A stretch of 64,000 nucleotides of DNA from Saccharophagus degradans 2-40 (GTDB taxonomy: Bacteria; Pseudomonadota; Gammaproteobacteria; Pseudomonadales; Cellvibrionaceae): assembly GCF_000013665.1 (NCBI RefSeq), contig NC_007912.1:1660501-1724500 (forward strand), written 5' to 3'. Below, in pieces: positions 42,686 through 52,758 of the stretch. The translations under genes and the position numbers were made by a program. Numbering within the stretch: position 1 is the first letter of the stretch; the number at the start of each line of letters is the position of its first letter. The notes beneath the pieces are model-generated. The model saw only the letters and a program-made list of their open reading frames with translations, made no database searches and was not told the DNA's origin.

Positions 42686-43615
42686 ATGCCCCAGATTGTT
42701 ATAGCCGCGTTATATAAGTTTGTTTCCTTGCCCGATTTCGAGGCACTGCGAGAGCCGCTGCAGGCCTTTTGTATAGAGAATGAGATAAAGGGTACATTGC
42801 TGCTCGCGCAAGAGGGGATAAACGGCACTGTGGCTGGTAGGCGTGAGGCAATTGATGCTCTGTTAGCTTATTTCGGTAAAGATGCTCGGCTGGCAGATAT
42901 AGACCACAAAGAATCCTACGAAGAAGAGCAGCCTTTTTATCGCATGAAGGTAAAGCTCAAAAAAGAAATAGTCACAATGGGCGTTGAAGGTATAGACCCC
43001 AACAATATCGTGGGCACCTACGTTGAGCCTAAAGACTGGAATAGCCTTATCGATGACCCCGAAGTAATCGTTGTGGATACCAGAAATAATTACGAATACG
43101 ATATTGGCACTTTCGAAGGTGCGCTCAACCCCAACACTGAAAGTTTTCGCGAGCTGCCCGAGTATGTGGCTAAAAACCTAGACCCAGCTAAACACAAAAA
43201 AGTGGCGATGTTTTGTACAGGCGGAATTCGCTGTGAAAAATCTACAGCGTTTATGAAACAGCGAGGGTTTGAAGAGGTTTATCATCTAAAGGGCGGTATT
43301 TTAAAATACTTAGAAGAAGTGCCCGAAGAGCAAACTCGCTGGAAAGGGGAGTGCTTTGTATTCGATAATCGTGTAGCTGTAAATCACGCATTAGAAAAAG
43401 GTACCTACGACCTTTGTCATGGTTGCCGCTACCCCATTACCGAAGAAGATAAAAAATCCGAAAAATATATAGAAGGGGTCGCTTGTCCGCATTGTCACGA
43501 TACGCAAACGCCCGATCAGCGAGCGCGGTTTATGGAGCGCCAAAAACAGGTGCAGCTAGCTAAGGCGCGCAAGCAGGCACATATTGGTGCGCCAGCGCCA
43601 AGTAGGCAAAAATAG
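42686..43615 (+). CDS. trhO: tRNA uridine(34) hydroxylase TrhO (YceA-type rhodanese)
   Basis: Makes 5-hydroxyuridine at U34 of certain tRNAs, as shown for E. coli TrhO. 309 residues: an N-terminal ferredoxin-like domain with [16 protein letters not shown], then a rhodanese domain (about 115-220) with [15 protein letters not shown] and the active loop CTGGIRC (Cys177, Cys183). The C-terminus carries CHGC and CPHC pairs, a probable zinc site. A terminator hairpin follows after about 40 bp. Confidence 0.94.
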   Translation: MPQIVIAALYKFVSLPDFEALREPLQAFCIENEIKGTLLLAQEGINGTVAGRREAIDALLAYFGKDARLADIDHKESYEEEQPFYRMKVKLKKEIVTMGVEGIDPNNIVGTYVEPKDWNSLIDDPEVIVVDTRNNYEYDIGTFEGALNPNTESFRELPEYVAKNLDPAKHKKVAMFCTGGIRCEKSTAFMKQRGFEEVYHLKGGILKYLEEVPEEQTRWKGECFVFDNRVAVNHALEKGTYDLCHGCRYPITEEDKKSEKYIEGVACPHCHDTQTPDQRARFMERQKQVQLAKARKQAHIGAPAPSRQK

Positions 43616-43652
43616 AGTTGAACCATTAACTTAATTTATAAATTAAACAATT

Positions 43653-43687
43653 AAGCCCCAGCTCGTTATGCGAACTGGGGCTTTTTA
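43653..43687 (+). terminator. Terminator after trhO
   Basis: AAGCCCCAG pairs with CTGGGGCTT across a 13-nt loop, followed by TTTATTT. Confidence 0.88.
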
Positions 43688-43704
43688 TTTAAAGGGATAA
43701 GGCC

Positions 43705-44196
43705 ATGAAAACTGAGAATAAGAAAATAATATGTGTTGATTACCACAACGATACGCATACGGAAGATTTATTGGCTATGCTAAATGAATATGCTTCATCT
43801 TTAGAGGGCGGCGCGGCGCCACTATCGCCAGCTACGCGTAACAACTTAATTCCCGCTCTGCGAGAGCGCAGTGATGCAGTAAGTTTACTGTGTTACGTTG
43901 ATAACAAACCGGTAGGTATTTTAAATGCCTTCGAAGGGTTTTCTACGTTTAACGCAAAACCATTAATGAATGTGCATGATCTTGCCGTAAGTGAAGCTGT
44001 GCGAGGGCAGGGTATAGCAGGCATGTTGTTAGATGCCTTAGCAAAAATAGCTGAGCAAAAAAATTGCTGCAAACTAACGCTCGAAGTTCTAAGTAATAAT
44101 ACGCCGGCCATTAAGTGCTACCAGAACAATGGTTTTAAGCAATATGTATTGGCCGGTGCAATGGGAGTGGCGCAGTTCTGGCAAAAGAATATTTAG
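43705..44196 (+). CDS. GNAT family N-acetyltransferase
   Basis: 163 residues. The acetyl-CoA site is VSEAVRGQGIAGMLLDAL (motif A, RGQGIA), preceded by the beta-4 strand NVHDLAV and followed by NNTPAIKCYQNNGF (motif B), all diagnostic of GNAT enzymes. The N-terminal half (LLAMLNEYASSLEGGAAPL) probably forms the substrate site; the substrate is unknown. AAAGGGATAAGG precedes the ATG. It lies alone and converges on the TetR gene of the minus-strand export module. Confidence 0.88.
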   Translation: MKTENKKIICVDYHNDTHTEDLLAMLNEYASSLEGGAAPLSPATRNNLIPALRERSDAVSLLCYVDNKPVGILNAFEGFSTFNAKPLMNVHDLAVSEAVRGQGIAGMLLDALAKIAEQKNCCKLTLEVLSNNTPAIKCYQNNGFKQYVLAGAMGVAQFWQKNI

Positions 44197-44271
44197 GGGA
44201 TTAAATCAAAGCCTAGTATGGCTAACGCCCAAAGCGAGCATTGCCATATTCGAAGTTACATTAACAACGCA

Positions 44272-44946
44272 TTATTTTTTCGCTACGGCTAGAATACCAG
44301 CAATAACCACTTTAGAGAGCGGCTCGAAAGCGGCGTTAATGGATTCTTTGTTATCTAGCATGAATTCCGGCGGCCAGCGGCCACTTAAACAAGCCGCGTG
44401 ATTTACATGCTTTGCTGCCAAGGTGGTTACGCCGTGTGCGAGGGACCAGCAAGCAAACGCCCCTAAACCTTCGTTGTACTGGGTGGTAGGTAGTTGGTGT
44501 TTTTCTAGCAAGGCTATAACAGAGTTGCGCAACTCTTGTTCTGCGCGCATTGACGTTTCAATTAGCTCTGCTGTTACGTATTCCTGCGGTATATCAATTT
44601 GAAAAATAAACTGAAAGTACTGTGGGTGTTGCAAAGAGTATTGAAAATAGGCTTTACTAAGTGCGTAAATTCGTTCTTCTGGCTCTGCATTTTTCTCTAC
44701 ATGGCTTTCTAGCCATTGAGCGAAATGGTCTAAGCAGCGCAACTTAACGGCTGCGCACAATTCATCCTTATTGCTAAAGTGGTTGTATACGGCTGTGGCT
44801 GCAACGCCAATATGGGTTGCCAGTTTGCGCAGCGAAATGCTCTCTATAGTGGTAGAGGGCAGCATTTCTAAAAAACCATCAACTAGTGCGGTTTTAAGAT
44901 TACCGTGGTGGTATCTATCTGCTTTTCTATCGTTTGTTTCTGCCAA
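44272..44946 (-). CDS. TetR/AcrR family regulator (module A)
   Basis: 224 residues. An N-terminal helix-turn-helix spans residues about 35-62: SLRKLATHIGVAATAVYNHFSNKDELCAAV, the classical TetR signature. The remainder is a helical ligand-binding domain with aromatic residues (YFQYSLQHPQYFQFIF), suggesting a hydrophobic ligand. It begins 33 bp after the outer-membrane barrel gene on the same strand, so it is probably the last gene of the RND operon and controls that operon (inference). Confidence 0.92.
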   Translation of the reverse strand: MAETNDRKADRYHHGNLKTALVDGFLEMLPSTTIESISLRKLATHIGVAATAVYNHFSNKDELCAAVKLRCLDHFAQWLESHVEKNAEPEERIYALSKAYFQYSLQHPQYFQFIFQIDIPQEYVTAELIETSMRAEQELRNSVIALLEKHQLPTTQYNEGLGAFACWSLAHGVTTLAAKHVNHAACLSGRWPPEFMLDNKESINAAFEPLSKVVIAGILAVAKK

Positions 44947-44978
44947 AAGAATTCTCGCGTTGCTTTATAACGGTATAT

Positions 44979-46346
44979 TTAATAGAAGCTATATTTAATT
45001 GAAAATAGTACTTCGTCGTTATTTTTAAAAATGTAGTAGGGCGATGTTTCATTCGTCGCGCTGTAAAGTATTACACCTGCACCTATTTGCCAACTGTCGG
45101 ATAGCTCATAGGTACTATCCCAGCGCAAAACACTGCCTAGATCACCGGTAATGTTAAGCAGCCAAAGCTGATTTTTTAATCGTTCATTATACGCATTTTG
45201 GCTAATTCTAAGCACGTAACCTATGTCTTGGTTGCTATCTGCAAGCGACTCTTCATTCACTGCGCCGTTTAATTCGATGCTCATGCGCCAGTTTGTCCAG
45301 CCGCTGTATTCTGCTCCCGCCATAAAACGATATTGGTTTGTTTTGAAGGGCGTAGGGGACTGTATAGGCTGGTTCCAAAAAGCACCTGCCTCGCCTTTAA
45401 GTAGCCAATTGCCAAAGGTTTTGTTTGCTAGCATGGCTAGGGCTGCAACTCGACCCTGTTGAAATTCAACCGTGTTATCGTTTGTGTCTATTGTTGTGTA
45501 GTCATTGGTGTTGCTATCGGCGGCAATAATAGCAATGTCGCCGCCGTTAAATTGATATGCCAGCTTCGCGGCAAACTCCCATTCGTTAGCTGGCCCAAGG
45601 TGCTGAACGGTTAAGCCGTTATTGTCTAGTTGCTGGTAGGGGTAGAATGGTTCATCTGCGCTGGCGAGCCTGTTGCTGCCCGCTTTATAGGTAGTTACCA
45701 GCTCTAAATTTAAGTTGGCAACAGGCAGGTTTAATTTTGCTGCGGGAATTTGTTCGCGCACATCGCGCAGCTCTGCTTGGCCGGGTGCGCGTGAATCTTG
45801 TGGTGCCAATACGTCCGCAATAGGTAGGCCTTCGGACTCTCCCCACGCTATTATTTGATGGCCAACTCGTAGCCATGCGCCGTTTTCAAAGCGTGTATCG
45901 AAATAAGCATCTTTCAGGAATATGCGGCTGTGGTTAGGTGTAATATCTAGTTTATCTTCCTGCCATTGCACCCAATTTGTTTCGGCTTTTGCGCTGAACA
46001 TCCAGTGGCTGTCGGTATCGCTACCGTCTATTTTAACCTGCGAGAAAACAGACGTTTTGGCGGCAGATAAGCCTGATTCCGTTCGCGCAAAGCCTAGGTT
46101 TGCATCGGGCGAGCTAATGCCATAATGCGCATCTTGTTGTACATAGCCTAAAAAGCTAAAGCGAGAAGATGTTTGTGTCTGCGTATCTACCTCTATCTCG
46201 CTAAAGAAATCTTCGTTGCCATAGCTGAAAGCTGGCAGATAAACACCAGCGCTTAACGTCAATGTCGCTAAGGTTCGCGCACTAGTGCTCCGCCATAAAG
46301 CAGGGCGGAAGACCCGAAATTTAGACTTAGCCCTAAACATGTTCAT
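44979..46346 (-). CDS. DUF1302-like outer-membrane beta-barrel (module A)
   Basis: 455 residues with a long N-terminal signal region ending near SYGNEDFF. The body alternates hydrophobic and polar residues, rich in Trp, Tyr and Asn, and ends ...FSIKYSFY, with the C-terminal aromatic expected of a BAM-assembled barrel. WLRVGHQIIAWGESEGLPIADVLAPQD is a signature seen in DUF1302/alginate-export-like porins. Expected in the outer membrane. It begins 5 bp after the LolA-like gene and has a paralogue at 57720-58943 in the same gene context. Substrate unknown. Confidence 0.8.
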   Translation of the reverse strand: MNMFRAKSKFRVFRPALWRSTSARTLATLTLSAGVYLPAFSYGNEDFFSEIEVDTQTQTSSRFSFLGYVQQDAHYGISSPDANLGFARTESGLSAAKTSVFSQVKIDGSDTDSHWMFSAKAETNWVQWQEDKLDITPNHSRIFLKDAYFDTRFENGAWLRVGHQIIAWGESEGLPIADVLAPQDSRAPGQAELRDVREQIPAAKLNLPVANLNLELVTTYKAGSNRLASADEPFYPYQQLDNNGLTVQHLGPANEWEFAAKLAYQFNGGDIAIIAADSNTNDYTTIDTNDNTVEFQQGRVAALAMLANKTFGNWLLKGEAGAFWNQPIQSPTPFKTNQYRFMAGAEYSGWTNWRMSIELNGAVNEESLADSNQDIGYVLRISQNAYNERLKNQLWLLNITGDLGSVLRWDSTYELSDSWQIGAGVILYSATNETSPYYIFKNNDEVLFSIKYSFY

Positions 46347-46351
46347 TACTG

Positions 46352-47173
46352 TTACAGGCCCCTTTGCATTGCTTGTGTAGTAAATATTTCTTCATCTACG
46401 CCTTGGTTGTAACGGGTGTTATTTACAACCAGAACACTAGCGTGCTCCTTTTTATTGTTGCGAGTTGTAATCATCTGCAATTTTTTTGCAGTCCAAACAC
46501 CATCTATTTGTTCAAGTTCTGAGGCAGAAAAGTATTTAACGCGTTTGCCGCGTTTAACGTTAATTATGCCTTTTACTACAATGAGTATGTCTTTGCGCAC
46601 CCATGATTTTGTTTGGGTGTAGCCGGTTTTATCTATTACTTCTTCGTTCTTGGGGGTGGAGATGATTACCCAGCAGTCGTGGCCATCAACCATCTCGCTT
46701 TCTTTTTCCATGGTGTAGGTGAAGTCTGGGTAGTCTGTGCCGTTAATATCGGTATAACTGAAGTCGCTGCCCATAAATGAGCCCGATTCGTCGGTAGACG
46801 CGATACGCTTAATTTTTTGCAATGCGGGTAAATATAACCATGTATCGTCTTCTTTGTTTTCATCTTCCCAGTCGAAAGACATATAAGCTGTGCCTTTAAC
46901 GTCGGCAGGAGTGGTGAAAAAAATCACCGCTTTTTCAACATCGTCTTTGGTTTGGCCGTACATGGCGAGGTTGCGCACGCGTTGCCTATCTTTGTTGTCT
47001 ATTAATGTGAGTACTGCGTCCGAGTAGCTTGTATCGCCGGTGTAGCGGTCGTCTACTTGCTTCATTATTTCTGCAGCGGTTAGCTCGGCCGCAAATGGTG
47101 TGGGAGCAAGTAATGCCAGCGCGAATAAACTCGCTATGCACTGGATGAATACAGTAGTACTACGTTTCTTCAT
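46352..47173 (-). CDS. LolA-like periplasmic protein (module A)
   Basis: 273 residues with a clear signal peptide (residues 1 to about 29, cleavage near PFAAE). The body is of the outer-membrane-lipoprotein-sorting (LolA-like) type: AAEIMKQVDDRY, then FFTTPADVKGTAYMSFD, DTWLYLPALQKIKRIAS and GSFMGSDFSYTDI. The motif WLYLP..L..KRI.S....G.FM.S.F is shared with the paralogue at 56917-57717. LolA-type proteins carry hydrophobic molecules across the periplasm, so a shuttle for the RND exporter's substrate is likely (inference). It follows the exporter by 29 bp. Confidence 0.87.
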   Translation of the reverse strand: MKKRSTTVFIQCIASLFALALLAPTPFAAELTAAEIMKQVDDRYTGDTSYSDAVLTLIDNKDRQRVRNLAMYGQTKDDVEKAVIFFTTPADVKGTAYMSFDWEDENKEDDTWLYLPALQKIKRIASTDESGSFMGSDFSYTDINGTDYPDFTYTMEKESEMVDGHDCWVIISTPKNEEVIDKTGYTQTKSWVRKDILIVVKGIINVKRGKRVKYFSASELEQIDGVWTAKKLQMITTRNNKKEHASVLVVNNTRYNQGVDEEIFTTQAMQRGL

Positions 47174-47202
47174 TGTAGAATCCTCGTAATGGTGGAGTAG
47201 GG

Positions 47203-49539
47203 TTAAATAGTTTGTTTTTTCTTTTCGCTGTTATCGAATAAATAAAGCAGAGCCGGCATAAAAATTAAATCGCCTGCTAATGCCAGCCCCATAATAATGG
47301 CTGAAAACAAACCAACATAAATATAAGAAACAAAAGAGCCAAGTAGCATTACGCTAAACCCGCTAATTAAAATAATAGAGGTAAGTATTACCGCGCGCCC
47401 AGCGCTTTGCATGGCGCCGTCTATGGCTTCGCGGGTGGATTTACCCTGTTTACGATATTGTAAATAGCGGCTCATAATATGAATTGAATCGTCCACGGCT
47501 ATGCCTATGGTCATAGCGCCTACAATCATGGTGCCTAGGTCTATGGCAACCCCAGCGAAAGACACTAAGCCGCCTGTTAGCAATACAGGCACAATGCTGG
47601 GTATAAGCGCAATAACGCCATATTTTAACGATCGGAAAAGTACTAAAAAGCAAATGCCAATTACTAGAATGGCAATGCCAAACGATTTAAACATGCCGTT
47701 GTTAACATAGTGATTCTGAGCGTTGTTCATCACTAGTGTACCGGTTAGTTCAATATTTAAATCGCTATAGTGGGTGGCTATGTGATCTTCTATATGTGTG
47801 AGCACATCCATCATTTTGGTTGCATCCATATTGATGATTGGCAGCTGAATGCGGAGTACTTGTCGGTAATAATCCACCATATCGCTTAGGTCTTCATTAG
47901 GCCCGGTATTTTCGTAGGACAACAAAAACTGGGCAGCCATTGGGCGCGAAGTGGGTAGAGCAAAGTAATCGGGGTTGTTTTCATTGAGGGATTGATTTAT
48001 TTGTTTGTAAAAATCTAATACAGAAATCGGTCTTCCTGCTTCCTCAATATTGCCTAGCCAATTTTGTAATGATTCAACGCGCTGTAAAAACTCAGGCGAT
48101 TTAACCCCACCTTCTTCGCCGGAGTCGATAATGACTTCTAAGTTACTTATGCCTTTAAACGTATCGTTAAAGTAGTGTAAATCTCTGTTGGCCCAGCTGT
48201 CTTTTTTGAAGTAATTAACAATGTTTGCATCGACTGTAATTTGGGTGACGCTCCACGCGCTAAATAAACTTACAACTACGCCTGTAATTGCAATGGCTTT
48301 GCGGTTGGTTTGGGTCCAAATAGGTAGGGTGCGCAGTAATTTGGCTAAATATCCCGTTTTAGGTTCATTAGTTTTAGAAAAGTTTTCAATATTGCGAGGC
48401 AGCCAAGAAATATAGCTTAAAAGAGCCGGTAGCAATGTGTTGGTAAGAATAAAAATAATAAGCGGGGCGATGCCTGCCAATAATGCAAATTGGCGAACTG
48501 GGCTTAGCTCGGTAACGGATAGCGCATAAAACCCAACTGCTGTAGTAAGGCATGTAAAGAAGATGGGGTAAAAAAGGTTGACGACGGTGGATTGCGCTGC
48601 CTGCTGAGGTGTTTGCCCTGCAGCACGGTATTGAAAAAATTCCACCAATACGTGCACGCTGGTACCCATTGCCAAAATTATTACTGTGGGTATTAGCGCA
48701 GAGTTAACCGCAGTAAATGGCCAGTTAAATAAGCCCTGCAGGGAGGTAACCAATACCATTACCGCGAGTATTAAAAATATAGGGGTTACGGTCGCGAAAA
48801 ATGAGCGGAAGATGATGAACAAAATGGCGATCATTATTACGCCCATTACTGGGTTTATCCACGCCATATCATTCTGGGTGAGGGTTTCAAAACGCTCACC
48901 AATTACAGGTATGCCAGAGAGTTTTATCTCAAACCCTGCCGCTTTATAGTTTTGCTGCTTTATAAAGGCAAGTAACTCTTGAGTAAGCTCTACCTTGTGG
49001 GCGTTTTCACCTTTTTTATATTCGGTGCGAGCGAGGATTTGAGTGTGGCGAAAATCTGCAGTTATTAGGCGGCCTATTGGCAGCGTTTCTTTCTGCATAA
49101 TGCGGCGTGCCGCTATTAGGTCGTTTTCGCTAAGGTTTTCTATATCGTCGAATAAATCATCTGTCGCCATCATGCCGTCGTCATCATGGGTGTACTGATA
49201 ATTACTCAGAGAGCGCACTTGGGTGACGTGGCGGTTATTCTCTAAAAAATCAGATAGCTCATCGATAATCTTTATCGCATCTTTACTGAATATGTCTTTG
49301 TCGTCCGCGCGGGCAGGTATACCCACTATAAGGTATTCGGGGTCCCCAAAGGTTTCTAGCAATCGGTCAAAGGCAATAAGGTTGGGGTCGTGCTCAAGAA
49401 AGTAAGCTTCGTTGGAATTATCGTGATGCAGGTTTTTGAATGTGAGTGGTGCGAGGCATATCAAAATGGCAATGCCAATGATCAATGCTAGGCGATATGT
49501 AACAACCCGCTTGGCCCAATGATGATTAAATCCTTGCAT
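47203..49539 (-). CDS. RND/MMPL family exporter (module A)
   Basis: 778 residues from ATG 49539, supported by GGGAG about 8 bp upstream; a TTG at 49554 would add five residues. The architecture is twice (one helix, a large periplasmic loop, five helices), as in HpnN and MmpL proteins. Both halves end in the sterol-sensing-like segment: ILAMGTSVHVLVEFFQYR near residue 290 and MTIGIAVDDSIHIMSRYLQYR near residue 685. The conserved Asp pair VDD for proton relay is in the second half. Substrates of relatives are lipids, hopanoids or other hydrophobic compounds. First gene of the minus-strand operon. Confidence 0.92.
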   Translation of the reverse strand: MQGFNHHWAKRVVTYRLALIIGIAILICLAPLTFKNLHHDNSNEAYFLEHDPNLIAFDRLLETFGDPEYLIVGIPARADDKDIFSKDAIKIIDELSDFLENNRHVTQVRSLSNYQYTHDDDGMMATDDLFDDIENLSENDLIAARRIMQKETLPIGRLITADFRHTQILARTEYKKGENAHKVELTQELLAFIKQQNYKAAGFEIKLSGIPVIGERFETLTQNDMAWINPVMGVIMIAILFIIFRSFFATVTPIFLILAVMVLVTSLQGLFNWPFTAVNSALIPTVIILAMGTSVHVLVEFFQYRAAGQTPQQAAQSTVVNLFYPIFFTCLTTAVGFYALSVTELSPVRQFALLAGIAPLIIFILTNTLLPALLSYISWLPRNIENFSKTNEPKTGYLAKLLRTLPIWTQTNRKAIAITGVVVSLFSAWSVTQITVDANIVNYFKKDSWANRDLHYFNDTFKGISNLEVIIDSGEEGGVKSPEFLQRVESLQNWLGNIEEAGRPISVLDFYKQINQSLNENNPDYFALPTSRPMAAQFLLSYENTGPNEDLSDMVDYYRQVLRIQLPIINMDATKMMDVLTHIEDHIATHYSDLNIELTGTLVMNNAQNHYVNNGMFKSFGIAILVIGICFLVLFRSLKYGVIALIPSIVPVLLTGGLVSFAGVAIDLGTMIVGAMTIGIAVDDSIHIMSRYLQYRKQGKSTREAIDGAMQSAGRAVILTSIILISGFSVMLLGSFVSYIYVGLFSAIIMGLALAGDLIFMPALLYLFDNSEKKKQTI

Positions 49540-49561
49540 GTACGGCGCTCCCAAGTGGCAA

Positions 49562-49614
49562 ATATGAACGGTGTAAATAAACGCTGTAAATATTAATGTA
49601 AGCGCTGTTCATAT
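49562..49614. promoter_or_regulatory. Candidate operator of module A
   Basis: Just upstream of the exporter start, ATATGAAC (49562-49569) and GTTCATAT (49607-49614) form an inverted repeat. Inside it TAARCGCTGT occurs twice (49578-49587 and 49599-49608), 21 bp apart, or two helical turns. It could be the binding site of the module's TetR protein. Confidence 0.4.
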
Positions 49615-49699
49615 GGCAAGAGAATTAAGCGACAGAGGCAAGTAAATTTGAGGGGGAGGTAAAACAGATGCACGCCTAGGTGTGGCGGGGCTTGGAGAG

Positions 49700-49730
49700 C
49701 CTCGGTCGGGTAAATAGGCCCCGACCGAGG
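49700..49730 (-). terminator. Strong GC-rich hairpin after the cellobiose phosphorylase gene
   Basis: CCTCGGTCGGG (49700-49710) and CCCGACCGAGG (49720-49730) form an 11-bp perfect stem with a 9-nt loop, 10 bp beyond the stop of the GH94 gene. No U run follows on the transcribed strand, so it may protect the 3' end rather than terminate. Confidence 0.6.
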
Positions 49731-49739
49731 GCGAAAGGC

Positions 49740-52175
49740 TTAGCCCAATGTAACTTCTACGTTACATACGGTGCCAGCTTGTTGCGGTGGCACTATGTAG
49801 CCATCAATAGCGTTGCCATTTAGGGTGAGCGATTTTACGCCTTTGCTTACATGGGTTGGGTTGGTTACGATGATGTTATAGGTTGCGCCGCGATACTTAC
49901 GGGTAACTTTAAAGCCATCCCAGCTAGACGGTATGCAAGGGTTAATTGCTAAACCGCTATAGTCTGGTTTTACGCCTAAAATGTACTGAGTAATTGCAGC
50001 GAAGTTCCACGAAGCGGTCCCTGTTAGCCATGAGTTTTTACCCTCGCCAGGTAAGTAGGCATCTTTACCTGCAATCATCTGGCAGTAGGCGTAAGGCTCT
50101 ACTTTGTGAAGATCGCTAATTTCCTCTAGGTATGCAGGTGCAATTTTGCGGTAGTATTCAAAGGCTTTGTCACCGCGGCCAAGCAAAGTTTCGGTGATCA
50201 TAATCCACGGGTTGTTGTGGCAGAAGATACCTGCGTTCTCTTTGTAGCCAGCAGGGTAGGTGGAGATTTCACCATACTCTATGTAGTACTTGGTAAACGC
50301 CGGTTGCTGCAACACAATACCGTAATCGCAATCTAACCATTCTTTAACAGAATCCATCGATTTTTCGACAAGGCCGTCTTCTAGGCCGATTCCTGCCATG
50401 CCGCAGAAACCTTGCGATTCGATAAATATTTTGCCTTCTTCGTTTTCTTTACTGCCTACTTTTTTACCGTAGTAGTCGTAAGCACGCAAAAACCACTCGC
50501 CATCCCAGCCGTGCTTTTTCACAGCTTCTACCATTTGGTCAATATGGGCTTGGGCTTCTGCCGCTTCTCCGTCTTGGCCTATTTCACGGCACAGTTTTAC
50601 AAACTCGTTGCCGTATAAAACAAATAAACCTGCAATCATTAACGACTCAGCCGTTCTGCCGGTTTTGTTGCCCGTGGTTTGGAATGATTCGTTAGGGTCT
50701 TCACTAAAGCAGTTTAGGTTTAGGCAGTCGTTCCAGTCGGCGCGACCAATAAGTGGCAAGCCATGTGGGCCTAAATTATTAACCGTGTGATAAAACGAGC
50801 GCTTTAAATGTTCAAAATGACTTGTGGCTTTGCTCGCATCATTATCGTAAGGCACTTGCTCTTCTAAAATAGAGAAATCGCCAGTCTCTTTTATGTAATC
50901 GGTGGTAGAAAGGATTAGCCAAAGAGGGTCATCGTTAAAGTTGCCGCCAATTGCGTTGTTGCCGCGTTTGGTTAAAGGCTGATACTGGTGGTAGGCCGAA
51001 CCGTCTTCAAACTGAGTAGAAGCAATATCAATTATGCGTTCGCGGGCGCGCTCGGGTACTTGGTGTACAAAGCCTATCAAATCCTGATTGGAATCGCGGA
51101 AGCCCATACCACGGCCAATGCCAGATTCGAAGAAAGACGCAGAGCGACTCATATTAAATGTCACCATACACTGGTATTGGTTCCAAATATTTACCATGCG
51201 GTCTAGCTTTTCGTCGCCACTTTCTACGCTGTAAGTAGAAAGCAAATTTGCCCAATAATCGGCTAGCTTGGTTAACTCGGCATCTACTTTTTCTACGCTA
51301 TCGAAACGCGCAATAAGTTCTTTGGCTGGAGACTTGTTGATAACGCCCTTTGATTCCCATTTGTTTTCTGGGGCAACTTCTATATAGCCAAGCACAAAAA
51401 TTAAGTCTTTGCTTTCGCCTGGTGCGAGCTCCACTTCTAGATAGTGAGATGCAATTGGCGACCAGCCGTGCGCTTCGGAGTTGCGAGGCTCGCCTTCAAA
51501 AACGGCATCGGGTTTATCAAAATCGTTGTACAAGCCTTTCCATTTGTCTCTGTCGGTGTCGAAGCCCTGAATTGGTGCGTTTACAGAGTAGAATGCGTAA
51601 TGATTGCGGCGCTCTTTAAATTCTGTCTTGTGATAAATAACAGAGTCTTCCACCTCTACTTCACCGGTGGAGAAGTTGCGTTGGAAGTTGGTCATGTCAT
51701 CTTCTGCGTTCCATAGGCACCATTCGGCGAAAGAAAACAGTTTAAATTTTTTGGTAGCGCCAGAGGTATTCTTAAGGCTAACTTTTTGAATTTCGGCCCA
51801 AGTGCCGAGAGGGATAAAGCTAAGTACTTCCGCTTGAATGCCGTTTCTTTCGCCGGTAATGCGGGTGTAGCTAAGGCCGTGAGCGCAGCTGTATGCGTCT
51901 AGCTCTGCTTTTACCGGCTTCCAACCGGGGCTCCATACATCGCCACTATCATTGATGTAAAAATATTTACCGCCGTTGTCTACGGGTACGTTGTTGTATC
52001 TATAGCGTGTTAAACGACGGAACTTTGCATCTTTGTAAAAACTGTAGCCACCCCCAGTGTTAGATACTAGGCTGAAGAAGTCTTCGTTGCCTAAGTAGTT
52101 TATCCACGGGTAGGGAGTTTTCGGGTCGGTAATTACATACTCGCGTGCTTTGTCGTCAAAGTGCCCAAATTTCAT
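49740..52175 (-). CDS. cep94A: Cellobiose phosphorylase (GH94)
   Basis: Phosphorolyses cellobiose to glucose 1-phosphate and glucose in the cytoplasm. 811 residues, no signal peptide. The N-terminal beta-sandwich begins [27 protein letters not shown], almost invariant in cellobiose phosphorylases. The (alpha/alpha)6 barrel holds [11 protein letters not shown] (about 356-366), [13 protein letters not shown], and [12 protein letters not shown] with Asp483 as the expected proton donor. Cellodextrin phosphorylases are usually longer and differ at the N-terminus, so cellobiose is the likely substrate. Together with the divergent mutarotase-fold gene it suggests beta-glucan catabolism. The symbol follows naming I recall for Saccharophagus degradans. 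Confidence 0.93.
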   Translation of the reverse strand: MKFGHFDDKAREYVITDPKTPYPWINYLGNEDFFSLVSNTGGGYSFYKDAKFRRLTRYRYNNVPVDNGGKYFYINDSGDVWSPGWKPVKAELDAYSCAHGLSYTRITGERNGIQAEVLSFIPLGTWAEIQKVSLKNTSGATKKFKLFSFAEWCLWNAEDDMTNFQRNFSTGEVEVEDSVIYHKTEFKERRNHYAFYSVNAPIQGFDTDRDKWKGLYNDFDKPDAVFEGEPRNSEAHGWSPIASHYLEVELAPGESKDLIFVLGYIEVAPENKWESKGVINKSPAKELIARFDSVEKVDAELTKLADYWANLLSTYSVESGDEKLDRMVNIWNQYQCMVTFNMSRSASFFESGIGRGMGFRDSNQDLIGFVHQVPERARERIIDIASTQFEDGSAYHQYQPLTKRGNNAIGGNFNDDPLWLILSTTDYIKETGDFSILEEQVPYDNDASKATSHFEHLKRSFYHTVNNLGPHGLPLIGRADWNDCLNLNCFSEDPNESFQTTGNKTGRTAESLMIAGLFVLYGNEFVKLCREIGQDGEAAEAQAHIDQMVEAVKKHGWDGEWFLRAYDYYGKKVGSKENEEGKIFIESQGFCGMAGIGLEDGLVEKSMDSVKEWLDCDYGIVLQQPAFTKYYIEYGEISTYPAGYKENAGIFCHNNPWIMITETLLGRGDKAFEYYRKIAPAYLEEISDLHKVEPYAYCQMIAGKDAYLPGEGKNSWLTGTASWNFAAITQYILGVKPDYSGLAINPCIPSSWDGFKVTRKYRGATYNIIVTNPTHVSKGVKSLTLNGNAIDGYIVPPQQAGTVCNVEVTLG

Positions 52176-52758
52176 TAGAACAATACCTTAGGTTAGTTAT
52201 ACATTATATTTTTGGTGATCGTTTCAACCGCTTCGCTTTAATTCGCTGCGGCTTTTGTCGCGCGCCAAAGGTAAGTCTCGAATTTACATTTGGGCATGTA
52301 CATGCAGGCGACGATAAAGCTTGTTTAGCAATAGGCAGCATAATTACAAGCTTTAGCTTATTATTGTGTGTTGCTTGTTATGGTCTTTTGATTGTTGGAT
52401 TTACGCCAATGAAGGCTGGTTATATTTTGTTATTTTTATAGGGCAACCAACCTTGCTGGGTAGGAAGCCGCTTAGCGGCTAAGCCTAACCGGCTAAAGGT
52501 ATAATCTAGGTGATGATACGGGCTGGAAATTTGAGAACTGTGAAATTATAAGCAAAACGGTGTAGTTATTTGTTGCACCGTGTCATTATTATTTGCATTG
52601 TTGGCACGTGTTGCATTGGTGCATGAAACCCTTGGGTTTGCACAACATACTGTGCGTGTATTTTAATTCAGATCGTCAAATAGTAATAATGTATTGCACG
52701 TCAAAATGATTGCTTGCGCTCATTATTTGGTGCGGCTCTAGGGGAGTAAGGGCGGAGT
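52176..52758. other. 583-bp divergent intergenic region
   Basis: It separates the GH94 gene (minus) from the DUF4380 gene (plus) and must carry both promoters. AAACCC-TT-GGGTTT at 52626-52639 sits in a longer imperfect inverted repeat (GTGCA...TGCAC, 52619-52643). TTGCATT is repeated nearby. An open frame (52145-52441) overlaps the GH94 start and looks like noise. No RNA gene recognised. Confidence 0.5.
52619..52643. promoter_or_regulatory. Inverted repeat upstream of the DUF4380 gene
   Basis: GTGCA, then AAACCC-TT-GGGTTT, then TGCAC; imperfect because of an extra TG on the left arm. It lies about 115 bp before the DUF4380 start. It could be an operator or a transcript hairpin. Confidence 0.35.

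Noticed and set aside
52145-52441. 98-codon open frame antisense to the GH94 start
   Set aside because: It overlaps the start of a certain gene and its composition looks like noise.
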